A DNA stretch of 45,873 bases from CAZKUB01 sp964592335. GTDB lineage: Archaea; Thermoplasmatota; E2; DHVEG-1. Shown here piece by piece: positions 26,965 through 35,697 of the stretch. Below the pieces are notes generated by a model. The model was given only the letters and a program-made list of their open reading frames with translations, did not search any database and had not been told where the DNA came from. A program made the position numbers and the translations under genes. Where the stretch lies: contig CAZQEU010000003.1 of the NCBI GenBank assembly GCA_964592335.1, positions 1 to 45,873 of the forward strand, in the 5' to 3' direction. How positions within the stretch are numbered: the first letter of the stretch is position 1; each line of letters begins with the position of its first letter.

Positions 26965-28605
26965 TTAAATGTCAAGATGTTTAATTATATCTTTTATTTT
27001 TACTCTTTTCTGTTTAGTAGTATCTCTATTTCTTATTGTAACAGTATCATCTTTTAAGGTATCATGATCAACTGTTATACAAAAAGGAGTCCCAACTTCA
27101 TCCATACGGGCATAACGACGGCCAATAGTTCCACCATCATCATAATAAGTAGAGATGCCCTCTTCTCCCAAATTGTTATCTATCTCACATGCTATTTTTA
27201 CAAGTCCTCTATCTTTTATAAGTGGTAAAACACCTACTTTTATAGGAGCAATACTAGGTTTGAGTTTTAAAAACTTGTAGTCCTCACCTTTCTTTTTTGT
27301 TTCAATATAGCTATGCTCAAGTATCATGTATAAAATACGATCGATGCCAAATGACGGCTCAATTACATGAGGAATAAATTTATCTCCAGAAATTTTCTCG
27401 GTTTTCTCAACTATTTTATAACAATCATCTGGAATTTTTATTTTTTCACCATCAACTTCTAAAACAATCCCCTCTTCTTCTTTTGCATCCCTTTTTTCAA
27501 GTAAGTCTTTTATTTTCCCTGCTTTGTCTTTAAACAAAGGACCAAGTTTGCCCATATCGGGGATAATCCTTTTTATTTTCACAGTTTTTGGCTTTTCGTA
27601 TTTTCTTACTGCATACATATCTGTTTTAGATGCTTTTATATGCGCATCTAGGTCATATGCTGATCTATCAGCAATTCCAACGCATTCTACCCAACCAAAA
27701 CGCTTACTGTAAAGCTCTGCATCCCAACACTCAGATGCATAATGTGCAAGCTCATCATCAGCGTGTTTTCTAAAACGGAATTTTTTTGGATCAACTCCTG
27801 CGGATAAAAGAAAATCTTGTGTAAGATACATGTAGTATGCTAATGCTTCGTTTTTAACCACTCTTTTATTTACTGCATCTTTTAGTGATAATTTCATTTC
27901 TTTTACATTGTCAAAAAGATAGAGTTTTTTATCTTTATATTTATCAAAATTTGGATGTGTTTTATCCTTTGGGTCAAAAAATATTTCTGCTTCAGCCATG
28001 TTAAACTCACGCTGACGAAGAGTTCCCTGCCTAGGTGATATCTCGTTTCTATATCCTCTGCCTATTTGTATTACTCCAAAGGGTAGTTTTTCACGTGCAT
28101 GTCTATAGAGCAAGTGAAAATTTGTAAAAATTCCCTGTGCAGTCTCAGGTCGTAAGAATGCATCACGGGTATTTCCAATACCTATTTTTGTTGAAAACAT
28201 AAGGTTTACAGGATATGGATTTTTTAGTATCTCACCACAGTTTGGGCATTTTACTTTTCCTTTTTTTACTTCTTTTTCAGGATTGGCTCCTTCTTTTACT
28301 AGGCTTTCTAGTTTAAATGATTGCCTGCATTTTTTGCAGTCAACCGTAAGATCTGTAAATTCATCGACATGTCCTGATGCTTTTAAAACATCAAAGAGAG
28401 TAACGTTTGGAGTGTTTACCTCTATGCAGTTGTCTTTTAAAAGGAAGTATTTCCTCCAGAGGTTTTCAATATTGTTTTTTATTTGTGAGCCAAGTGGCCC
28501 ATAGTCATAAAAACCAGCTACTCCTCCATATATTTCAAAGGAGGGATAGATAAAACCTCTTCTTTTAGCAAGCATCATTATTTTGTCAAATATATCTTGA
28601 GGCAT
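26965..28605 (-). CDS. glyS: Glycyl-tRNA synthetase, archaeal/eukaryotic class II type
   Basis: Charges tRNA-Gly. It shows the alpha2-type GlyRS features: GFIYPSFEIYGGVAGFYDYG at about 19-38, LRPETAQGIFTNF (motif 2 region), RNEISPRQGTLRQREFNMAE, a zinc insert (CKKC near 92 and CPNC near 117), EPSFGIDRILYMILEHSY (motif 3) and a C-terminal anticodon-binding domain (IKVGVLPLI ... GTIGRRYARMDEVGTPFCITVD). Start: ATG at 28605, with TTGGAG about 12 bases upstream; the frame extends to a TTG at 28623 that would overlap this site. 546 residues, a normal size for archaea. Convergent with the giant exported-protein gene. Confidence 0.97.
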   Translation of the reverse strand: MPQDIFDKIMMLAKRRGFIYPSFEIYGGVAGFYDYGPLGSQIKNNIENLWRKYFLLKDNCIEVNTPNVTLFDVLKASGHVDEFTDLTVDCKKCRQSFKLESLVKEGANPEKEVKKGKVKCPNCGEILKNPYPVNLMFSTKIGIGNTRDAFLRPETAQGIFTNFHLLYRHAREKLPFGVIQIGRGYRNEISPRQGTLRQREFNMAEAEIFFDPKDKTHPNFDKYKDKKLYLFDNVKEMKLSLKDAVNKRVVKNEALAYYMYLTQDFLLSAGVDPKKFRFRKHADDELAHYASECWDAELYSKRFGWVECVGIADRSAYDLDAHIKASKTDMYAVRKYEKPKTVKIKRIIPDMGKLGPLFKDKAGKIKDLLEKRDAKEEEGIVLEVDGEKIKIPDDCYKIVEKTEKISGDKFIPHVIEPSFGIDRILYMILEHSYIETKKKGEDYKFLKLKPSIAPIKVGVLPLIKDRGLVKIACEIDNNLGEEGISTYYDDGGTIGRRYARMDEVGTPFCITVDHDTLKDDTVTIRNRDTTKQKRVKIKDIIKHLDI

Positions 28606-28661
28606 AATATTGCAGGTCTCCAATTAAGGCAATGTAAAAATAGATAATAAAATATTGGATT

Positions 28662-29501
28662 TTATAGCAGGTATGCCATAAGATCAATATCTGTAACCAA
28701 TCCTATGAGTCTGTCTTCAGAGTCGACTACAGGCATATGGCTTATTTTGTTTTTCACTAGTTTTTTAGCTACTTCTTTTACTGGTGTGTTCTTTGTTGAT
28801 TTTACTACATCGGTGATCATTACTTCTTTTACAGGAACTGATGGTAGGGATACTTCTGAGGTTGAATAATGCAAGCGTACATTATCTCTTATTCCTTCCC
28901 AGGTCCATTCATCTTCATCTCCACCCATACCCATATCTGTTTGTGATACGCTTTCTCTTATGTGGCTTAGTTTGAATAAATCACCATCTGTTACAATGCC
29001 GCATAGTTTTTTTTCATCGTTTAAAACAGGTAATGCGTTTTCACGTGTCACATTTATTATCTCCATTATTATGTCTATTGGTGTATCCTGATAAACGGGT
29101 ACAACAAGATGGGTGAAATAGTTTTCAATTTTTTCATCTGCTTTATCTGGTAAATGTTTTAAAATATCTGTAGGGCTTATTATTCCCACTAGGTTTTTTT
29201 TGTTGTTTATTACCGGTAGTCCATGTATTCTGTTTTCGTATAATAGCTTGGCAGCATGTACTACTTTTTGATCAGGTGTTACAGAATGAAATTCATCGCT
29301 CATGATAAGTGCCAGTTGGTCCTCATCTGGGTTTTTGAATATATCACTGCGTGTTAGAACACCTGCAACTGTTTTTGTATCTTTTTTTAGTATCGGCATT
29401 CCTGAGACATTGTGTTTTGCAAGAATGCTCAGTGCATCTTTTATTGTTCCTGGTACATATCCAACAATTAAATCTTCTGACATCACATCTTCTACTTTCA
29501 C
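28662..29501 (-). CDS. Four-CBS-domain protein
   Basis: The 279 residues are made of four CBS repeats (about 1-58, 62-118, 125-180 and 220-279), each with the VMSED.I.../...GLPVI...L.GI.T..D pattern: VEDVMSEDLIVGYVPGTIKD, NRIHGLPVINNKKNLVGIIS, ENALPVLNDEKKLCGIVTDG and KISHMPVVDSEDRLIGLVTD. CBS pairs usually bind adenine nucleotides or SAM and gate a partner. No catalytic or DNA-binding domain is attached, so the partner is unknown. Start: GTG at 29501, 5 bases after GAGGGG. The amidohydrolase ends 16 bases upstream on the same strand, so the two are probably cotranscribed. Confidence 0.92.
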   Translation of the reverse strand: MKVEDVMSEDLIVGYVPGTIKDALSILAKHNVSGMPILKKDTKTVAGVLTRSDIFKNPDEDQLALIMSDEFHSVTPDQKVVHAAKLLYENRIHGLPVINNKKNLVGIISPTDILKHLPDKADEKIENYFTHLVVPVYQDTPIDIIMEIINVTRENALPVLNDEKKLCGIVTDGDLFKLSHIRESVSQTDMGMGGDEDEWTWEGIRDNVRLHYSTSEVSLPSVPVKEVMITDVVKSTKNTPVKEVAKKLVKNKISHMPVVDSEDRLIGLVTDIDLMAYLL

Positions 29502-29517
29502 ATTTACCCCTCAATTT

Positions 29518-30600
29518 TTAACAAATTGAAATATATAAAGGCTTTAATGTTTTTTTGTTTAGTACTATAAACTCAGCCTTTGAATTGAGACCAAGAATAA
29601 ATGAATCATGATTTAAAGCTTTCCTTGCAGAGTAAATGTTTTTATTTAACAGTTCTTCAATTGAGTAGCAGTTGTAGTTTTGTTTTACAAATCTTATTTC
29701 ATCTAGTATACTTGGAGTGCTGATCATAGCATTATCTGTTCCAAAGATTGTTTTTACACCAGTTTTTTTTAAAAAATCTAAATCTGTTTTAAACCCAAAA
29801 AACTTGTTTGAGCGAGGACATAAAACAATAGGTATATTGTTGTCTTTTACTGTTTTGATATCTGATTTATTTGCTTTTATCATATGAATGAGAAAATCAG
29901 GTTTTAAATCAAGTATTAGATCTATGTCTTCTCGAATTTTTTCACTTGCATGAATAGCAAATATTTTGTTTTTGTTTTTAGTATGTTTTGCGATTTTTAA
30001 TATTTCAGAGTAATCCATATCAGATATAGAGCTTAATCCTATTCCATCTGAGTTTCTCAGGATTAAATCTATTTCTTTTTTGTTGTATTCCAGTTTTTCA
30101 GGTCTAGATAGTATAAAACCATTTGTCTTATAGAGAGAAAAAGATGTTTTTAGTTGACGTATTCCTTTTATTCCTTGCTCTCTGAAATCATAGAAATATT
30201 TAGTACCTGTTTTTTGCATCAGCTCAATTGATTTTTTCATGCCACAGATTATTTCTTCGTCTGTTGCTTTTTTTAAAAGCCTGAATTTTAATCCATCTGG
30301 AGGCTCTACCAACTCTTCAAGTTTGTTTGGTATAGTAATGTTTTTGTGTTTTACAAAACTATCACCAAGGTGTGTATGTGCGTTTATAAAAAGAGGGCAT
30401 ATCAGTCCTTTTGCAACTGGTTTTTTAGGTGGTTGTCCATTTCCTTCCTCATTTATTTTATTTTTTTGAAAACCTAAATAACCTTTCTTCAGGCCATTTT
30501 CTGTTAGTATTTCTCCTGATACATATTTCATTTTGTTTGTATGCATAGTTTTTTTGGGTTTTAAATGTTGTTTGTCTACTATTTTTTGATTTTTATCCAT
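29518..30600 (-). CDS. Metal-dependent amidohydrolase
   Basis: An amidohydrolase-superfamily TIM-barrel enzyme. Metal ligands visible: H75 and H77 in FINAHTHLGD, a His in FAIHASE near 219, a His in DFLIHMIKAN, then LCPRSN and the Asp of FGTDNAMISTP. This pattern matches the cytosine/chlorohydrolase (SsnA/TrzN) type of deaminase-hydrolase. Substrate not determined. The usual beta-sandwich is reduced: only about 50 residues precede the barrel and the C-terminal part is short (NSKAEFIVLNKKTLKPLY). Start: ATG at 30600 has no ribosome site; ATGs at 30546 (MHTNK) and 30531 (MKYVSGEIL) are possible and the last best matches where the domain begins. Divergent from the acyl-CoA synthetase. Confidence 0.8.
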   Translation of the reverse strand: MDKNQKIVDKQHLKPKKTMHTNKMKYVSGEILTENGLKKGYLGFQKNKINEEGNGQPPKKPVAKGLICPLFINAHTHLGDSFVKHKNITIPNKLEELVEPPDGLKFRLLKKATDEEIICGMKKSIELMQKTGTKYFYDFREQGIKGIRQLKTSFSLYKTNGFILSRPEKLEYNKKEIDLILRNSDGIGLSSISDMDYSEILKIAKHTKNKNKIFAIHASEKIREDIDLILDLKPDFLIHMIKANKSDIKTVKDNNIPIVLCPRSNKFFGFKTDLDFLKKTGVKTIFGTDNAMISTPSILDEIRFVKQNYNCYSIEELLNKNIYSARKALNHDSFILGLNSKAEFIVLNKKTLKPLYISIC

Positions 30601-30623
30601 AATGTTTATTAAACCAGTTTAAT

Positions 30624-30639
30624 TACGTCATCTGACGTA
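30624..30639. promoter_or_regulatory. Palindrome between divergent genes, candidate operator
   Basis: TACGTCA-TC-TGACGTA is a perfect inverted repeat with 7-bp arms in the 97-bp gap between the amidohydrolase (minus) and acyl-CoA synthetase (plus) genes. The position suits a regulator controlling one or both promoters. The protein is unknown. Confidence 0.45.
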
Positions 30640-30697
30640 TTAAATATAAAGTAGGTATGATTCCTAATTTATGTTTTGAAATAAACGAGGGAGGATT

Positions 30698-32338
30698 ATG
30701 TTAAATAAGACAATTGGCGAAATACTTGATGAGACCGCAGATAAGTTTCCAGATAATGATGCTTTAGTCTATATCGATAGAGATATAAGATATACCTACA
30801 ACGAATTCAAAGAAAAATGTGAAAGAATAGGAAAAGGGCTAATGTCCCTTGGGATAAAACGCGGTGATCATATCGCAGTATGGGCATATAATGTGCCTGA
30901 ATGGGTTTTACTGCAGTTTGCATCAGCAAAGATAGGTGCTATACTTGTCACAGTAAATACTTATTATAAATCCCATGAACTAGAATATTTGTTAAAACAA
31001 TCTGATGCAACTACTTTGTTTTTAGTCCATGGTTTCAAGGATGTAGACTATATCAAAATTGCAAACAAAGTAATCCCTCAGCTTAAAGACTCAGAACCTG
31101 GTAAAATAGTTCATCCTGAGCTATCATATCTTAAAAACGTTGTATATATAGGAGATGAAAAGCAACCAGGTATGTTTAATTTTGAAGATATTGAAAAAAT
31201 GGGTGAGCGCGTATCTGATGAAGATTTATCTGAGAGGCAGAGCTCTCTTGATCCTAATGATGTAATCAATATGCAATATACATCAGGTACAACAGGTTTT
31301 CCAAAAGGTGTAATGCTCACGCATTTTAATATCTTAAATAATGCTTGGTATGTCGGTAATGTGATGGGTATGACTGAAAAAGATAGAATGTGCATACCTG
31401 TTCCTTTCTTTCATTGTTTCGGATGTGTTCTTTCTACCCTTAATTGTGTGACACATGGCTCGGCTATGATTCCAATTGAGATGTTTAAAGCAGAAAAAAT
31501 ACTTGAAGCAGTGGAAAAAGAAAGATGCACAGCTCTTCAAGGAGTTCCAACTATGTTTATCGCAGAACTTGAACATCCTGATTTTTCTAGTTATGATCTT
31601 TCAAGTCTTAGAACGGGTATTATGGCAGGAGCCAGTTGCCCGATTGAAGTCATGGTTAATGCCATGAGTAAGATGCATCTTCAGGAGATAACTATTTGTT
31701 ATGGCCTCACGGAGGCATCACCAGTTCTTACGCAGACCAGGCGTAATGATCCTGTTCAAAAACGTGTTGAAACAGTTGGAAAACCGCTTCCCGAAGTAGA
31801 TGTTAAGATCATTGATCCTGAGACAAATGAGGATATTGCTGCAAACAAGCCTGGTGAGCTGGTTGCTCGTGGTTATGGGGTTATGAAGGGTTATTATAAG
31901 ATGCCTAAGCAGACTGAGAGTGTTATTCGTGATGGTTGGCTTCATACTAAGGATCTTGCTACTATGGATGAGGATGGATACTTTAGTATTCTTGGTAGGA
32001 TTGATGATATGATTATTCGCGGGGGAGAAAATGTTTATCCACGTGAGATAGAAGAATATTTGTATACTAATGATAAAATAGAGGATGTATCTGTTATTGG
32101 TGTTCCTAGTAAAAAATATGGTGAAGAGGTTGCTGCTTTTATCAAGCTTAAAGAAGGAAAAAAATCTTCTGAAAATGAAATAAAGGATTTTTGCAGGGAG
32201 GGTATTTCAAGGTTTAAAATACCAAAATATGTTTTGTTTACACATGAGTTTCCTATGACTGCTAGTGGTAAGATTAGAAAGGTTGAGCTTAGAGAGATTG
32301 CAAAGGAAAAGCTAAATCTTGAAACTGCAAAAGCTTAA
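30698..32338 (+). CDS. AMP-forming acyl-CoA synthetase
   Basis: Activates a carboxylic acid with ATP and CoA. ANL-family motifs: P-loop YTSGTTGFPKGVMLTH near 193-208, PFFHCFGC, YGLTEASPV near 345, GWLHTKDLATMDEDGYFSILGR, DMIIRGGENVYPREIEE and the C-terminal catalytic Lys in TASGKIRKVE near 525. At 546 residues it resembles medium/long-chain FadD-type ligases (EC 6.2.1.3-like); chain-length specificity cannot be read from sequence. Start: ATG at 30698 after GAGGGAGGATT. A ferredoxin gene follows after 52 bases, suggesting the acyl-CoA feeds a ferredoxin-linked oxidoreductase, such as 2-ketoacid ferredoxin oxidoreductase chemistry coded elsewhere. Confidence 0.92.
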   Translation: MLNKTIGEILDETADKFPDNDALVYIDRDIRYTYNEFKEKCERIGKGLMSLGIKRGDHIAVWAYNVPEWVLLQFASAKIGAILVTVNTYYKSHELEYLLKQSDATTLFLVHGFKDVDYIKIANKVIPQLKDSEPGKIVHPELSYLKNVVYIGDEKQPGMFNFEDIEKMGERVSDEDLSERQSSLDPNDVINMQYTSGTTGFPKGVMLTHFNILNNAWYVGNVMGMTEKDRMCIPVPFFHCFGCVLSTLNCVTHGSAMIPIEMFKAEKILEAVEKERCTALQGVPTMFIAELEHPDFSSYDLSSLRTGIMAGASCPIEVMVNAMSKMHLQEITICYGLTEASPVLTQTRRNDPVQKRVETVGKPLPEVDVKIIDPETNEDIAANKPGELVARGYGVMKGYYKMPKQTESVIRDGWLHTKDLATMDEDGYFSILGRIDDMIIRGGENVYPREIEEYLYTNDKIEDVSVIGVPSKKYGEEVAAFIKLKEGKKSSENEIKDFCREGISRFKIPKYVLFTHEFPMTASGKIRKVELREIAKEKLNLETAKA

Positions 32339-32390
32339 TATGTTATTATCTGTTTAGCAAATTTTACTTGAGGGAGGTTGAATTGTTTAT

Positions 32391-32600
32391 ATGAAAAAAG
32401 AATACAAAGAAGGAGATATCGTAATTACTATCGACTTGGATAAATGTAAAGGTATAGGTGAGTGTGTTACAGCTTGCCCGGTTGATATATTTGAAGTAGT
32501 TGATGGTAAAGCTGTTTGTAAAAATGTTGGCGAGTGTATCGAGTGTTGTGCTTGTGTAAACGCATGTCCTGAAGATGCTATTGAGCATAGTTCTTGTTAA
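32391..32600 (+). CDS. Small dicluster-type ferredoxin with an altered first cluster
   Basis: A 69-residue low-potential electron carrier. The second cluster motif is complete (C49, C52, C55, C59-P). The first has C19, C25 and C29-P, but the second ligand position holds Ile22, so this site probably binds a 3Fe-4S cluster or is degenerate. Extra Cys residues occur at 43, 53 and 69. GGGAGG lies 14 bases or more before the ATG at 32391, a long spacing, but no alternative start fits. Same strand as the acyl-CoA synthetase, 52 bases downstream. A possible TATA (CTATATAGA, near 32620) and the PerR promoter follow. Confidence 0.88.
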   Translation: MKKEYKEGDIVITIDLDKCKGIGECVTACPVDIFEVVDGKAVCKNVGECIECCACVNACPEDAIEHSSC

Positions 32601-32641
32601 TCAATTTTTTTTCTTGGCTCTATATAGATTCTGTCCAAAAA

Positions 32642-32650
32642 GTTTAAATA
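32642..32650 (+). promoter_or_regulatory. TATA box of the perR-led oxygen-defence cluster
   Basis: GTTTAAATA lies 23 bases before the Per-box-like palindrome at 32673, so transcription would start within or at the palindrome. Confidence 0.55.
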
Positions 32651-32672
32651 CTGTTTTGTAATGTATGTTAAA

Positions 32673-32687
32673 TTGTAATGATTACAA
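32673..32687. promoter_or_regulatory. Per-box-like operator (perfect 7-1-7 palindrome)
   Basis: TTGTAAT-G-ATTACAA is a perfect 7-1-7 inverted repeat, the architecture of bacterial Per boxes (TTATAAT-N-ATTATAA), with one substitution per arm. It lies about 23 bases after a TATA box and 29 bases before the TTG start of the PerR-like gene, where binding would block transcription. A second, overlapping inverted repeat GTAATG...CATTAC spans 32676-32702. Confidence 0.7.
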
Positions 32688-32715
32688 AATAGTAACCATT
32701 ACACAAGGTGAGCAT

Positions 32716-33129
32716 TTGGATAAATACGTAAAAATACTAAAAGAAAACAATCTCAAAATCACACCACAGAGAATAAAGATACTAAAATATCTAGATTCTC
32801 ACCGAACCCATCCCACCGCAGATGAAATATATGTATCCCTCAAAAAAAACATCCCATCCCTTTCAAAAACCACAGTATACAACAGTTTGGATACCCTAAA
32901 AGAACACGGGCTTATCCAAACTCTTTCCATCTGCGGATCGGAACACAGATATGACATAAAACAGGACATGCATCATCATTTTTACTGCAAAGAATGCGGA
33001 AAAATAATTGATATAGAAATTAAGTGTCCAAATATAGATAAAGTCCTAAAAGAAGGACACAGAATAGATGAAGTACATGGATATTTCAAAGGATTATGTA
33101 AAAATTGTATAAAAAAGGAGAAAAAATGA
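32716..33129 (+). CDS. perR: PerR/Fur-family metal-dependent repressor
   Basis: DNA-binding regulator: winged helix at about 10-80 (LKITPQRIKILKYLDSHRTHPTADEIY, SKTTVYNSLDTLKEHGLI) and a dimerisation domain with structural zinc Cys4 (C91, C94, C128, C131), plus the regulatory-site His cluster MHHHFYCKECG (86-88) and H121. The context of peroxide, superoxide and oxygen detoxification genes favours PerR over Fur or Zur. Start: an ATG at 32665 would place the operator inside the coding region; the TTG at 32716 with AAGGTGA 4 bases upstream is preferred (137 residues) and begins where family similarity does. Its stop overlaps the next gene by ATGA, so it leads the operon and probably represses itself. 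Confidence 0.88.
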   Translation: MDKYVKILKENNLKITPQRIKILKYLDSHRTHPTADEIYVSLKKNIPSLSKTTVYNSLDTLKEHGLIQTLSICGSEHRYDIKQDMHHHFYCKECGKIIDIEIKCPNIDKVLKEGHRIDEVHGYFKGLCKNCIKKEKK

Positions 33130-33839
33130 ACCCAAAAGCATTGCATAAAATCTCATATGGGCTATACATAGTCAGCTCATCATACAAAAATAAATTGAAT
33201 GGTCAGATTGCAAATGCTTTATTTCAAGTAACTGCAAAACCACAAACAATTGCAGTAAGTATCAATAAAGAAAATCTAACCCATGAATACATATCAAAAA
33301 GCAAAACATTTAGTGTATCTGTATTAAATGAAAAAACACCAATGAAGCTAATTGGTAAATTTGGATTTAAAAGTGGGAGGGACATCGATAAATTCAAGGG
33401 TTGTGACTACAAAATCGGCAAAACAAATTGCCCAATGTTAAAAGATTTTACAATCGCTTATTTTGAAGCAAATGTAAAAGACCAACTTGATGTTGGAACT
33501 CATACGATTTTTATAGGCGAGGTTGCAGATGCTGAAATCCTATCTGATGAAAAACCAATGACATATGAATATTATCATCAGGTAAAAGGAGGATACTCTC
33601 CAAAGTCTGCACCAACTTATGTCGAAGATATGGATAAACCAAAAAATAATAAAATAGAAAAAAAGGAGGAAAAAAATATGGACAAATATGTATGTGACGT
33701 ATGTGGATATGTTTATGATCCAGAAAAAGGCGACCCAGATAATGGAGTAAAACCAGGAACAGCATTTGAAGATGTGCCAGATGAATGGGTCTGTCCTGTA
33801 TGCGGAGCACCAAAATCAGAGTTTAGTAAACAGGAGTGA
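33126..33839 (+). CDS. Flavoredoxin-type flavin reductase fused to rubredoxin
   Basis: Residues 1-165 are an FMN-binding flavin reductase-like domain (ALHKISYGLYIVSSSYKNKLNG, NALFQVTAKPQTIAVSINKENLTHEYI, HTIFIGEVADAEIL), related to flavoredoxin and to high-molecular-weight rubredoxins. A Lys/Glu linker follows, then a complete rubredoxin at 185-237 (YVCDVCGYVYDPEKGDPDNG, WVCPVCGAP). The combination would pass electrons to the flavodiiron protein encoded next. ATG at 33126 overlaps the perR stop (ATGA), with AAGGAG 6 bases upstream; the TTG at 33105 is rejected. The linker DNA contains a strong internal ribosome site and ATG (33678) that could also yield free rubredoxin. Confidence 0.9.
   Translation: MNPKALHKISYGLYIVSSSYKNKLNGQIANALFQVTAKPQTIAVSINKENLTHEYISKSKTFSVSVLNEKTPMKLIGKFGFKSGRDIDKFKGCDYKIGKTNCPMLKDFTIAYFEANVKDQLDVGTHTIFIGEVADAEILSDEKPMTYEYYHQVKGGYSPKSAPTYVEDMDKPKNNKIEKKEEKNMDKYVCDVCGYVYDPEKGDPDNGVKPGTAFEDVPDEWVCPVCGAPKSEFSKQE
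33665..33680 (+). promoter_or_regulatory. Internal ribosome site and start codon for a free rubredoxin
   Basis: GGAGG at 33665-33669 is 8 bases before an in-frame ATG (33678) that opens a perfect 53-residue rubredoxin (MDKYVCDVCGYVYDP). It lies within the fusion gene, so two products from one frame are plausible. Confidence 0.6.
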
Positions 33840-33846
33840 ACAAAGC

Positions 33847-35025
33847 TTGAAAAAAGTAGAACTCAAAAAAGACATTTACTGGGTAGGTGGAATAGACTGG
33901 GATATTAGAAACTTCCATGGATACGAAACACCCAGAGGAACAACATATAATGCTTATCTGATAATAGATAAAAAAATAACACTAGTAGATACAGTAAAAC
34001 ACTACAAATTCGATGAAATGATCTCAAGAATAAAAGAAATCATAGACCCATCAAAGATAGACTACATAATATCAAATCATGTGGAAATGGATCACTCAGG
34101 CTCAATTCCAAAAATAAAAAAATATTGCCCAAAAGCAAAAGTTGTTACATCCACACGAGGGGAAAAAGGACTTAAAAAACATTACAAAGAAGATTACAAC
34201 TACAAGGTAGTAAACTCAGGTGAAACTCTTTCAATTGGAAAAAGAACACTTCATTTCGTACACATTCCAATGGTACACTGGCCAGATTCGATGGTTACAT
34301 ATATTCCTGAAGAAAAACTACTACTTCCAAACGATGCCTTCGGCCAACACATAGCAAGCTCAGAGAGATTCGATGATGAAATAGATTGGGGAATACTCAA
34401 AGAAGAAGCTGCAAAATACTATGCAAACATCGTAATGCCATATGGTGACCAGGTAGTAAAAGCACTTGAAGTAGTTGGAAAACTAGAAATAGACATGGTA
34501 GCACCAAGTCATGGCATAATATGGCGTTCAAAAATTGCAGAGATTATTCAGGAATACAAAAAATGGGCGACTTTTACTCCTGAGAAAAAAGCACTTATAG
34601 TTTATGATTCAATGTGGGGTTCTACTGAAAAACTAGCATACAGTCTCTTTGAAGGAATAGAAGAAGCAGGCATTCCTGTCTCTATTAGAAATCTAAATGA
34701 TACACACATGTCTGATATTATCAAAGAAGTATTGAGTTCAAAGCTAATCTGTCTTGGTTCACCTACTTTAAATAATGGTATGATGCCTACAATGGGTGGA
34801 TTTTTAACATACCTCAAGGGACTAAAACCCAGAAACAAAACAGGTTTTGTATTTGGCTCATATGGCTGGGGAGGCCAAGCAGTAAAAGAAATTGAAAAAA
34901 TGATAGAACCACTTTCTTGGGAGTATCCTGAGAATAGTGTAAATATTAACTATATTCCAGAAGAAAAAGATCTTAAAAATATGAAAGAAATTGGAAAAAA
35001 AATTGGAGAAAAAATAAAGAAATAA
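33847..35025 (+). CDS. fprA: Flavodiiron protein (rubredoxin:oxygen oxidoreductase)
   Basis: Reduces O2 to water (or NO to N2O). The N-terminal metallo-beta-lactamase domain has all diiron ligands: H78, E80, D82 and H83 in HVEMDH, H144 in HWPDS, D163 in NDAFGQH and H222 in SHG. The C-terminal flavodoxin domain (from about 250) has the FMN phosphate loop YDSMWGSTEKLA and the GSPTLNNGMMPT and GSYGWGG loops. 392 residues, typical length. Start: TTG at 33847, eight bases after AGGAGTGA; the ORF extends upstream to an ATG at 33766 inside the rubredoxin, which is not homologous. Its electron donor is plausibly the rubredoxin domain immediately upstream (stop at 33839). Confidence 0.95.
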   Translation: MKKVELKKDIYWVGGIDWDIRNFHGYETPRGTTYNAYLIIDKKITLVDTVKHYKFDEMISRIKEIIDPSKIDYIISNHVEMDHSGSIPKIKKYCPKAKVVTSTRGEKGLKKHYKEDYNYKVVNSGETLSIGKRTLHFVHIPMVHWPDSMVTYIPEEKLLLPNDAFGQHIASSERFDDEIDWGILKEEAAKYYANIVMPYGDQVVKALEVVGKLEIDMVAPSHGIIWRSKIAEIIQEYKKWATFTPEKKALIVYDSMWGSTEKLAYSLFEGIEEAGIPVSIRNLNDTHMSDIIKEVLSSKLICLGSPTLNNGMMPTMGGFLTYLKGLKPRNKTGFVFGSYGWGGQAVKEIEKMIEPLSWEYPENSVNINYIPEEKDLKNMKEIGKKIGEKIKK

Positions 35026-35037
35026 GGGGGAAAAAAT

Positions 35038-35679
<642 letters not shown>

Positions 35680-35697
35680 AAAAAGGAGTTGAAAAAA

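Noticed and set aside
32665..32715. Upstream ATG start for the PerR-like gene
   Set aside because: It would put a perfect operator palindrome inside the coding region and add 17 residues not typical of the family; TTG 32716 has a well-placed ribosome site.
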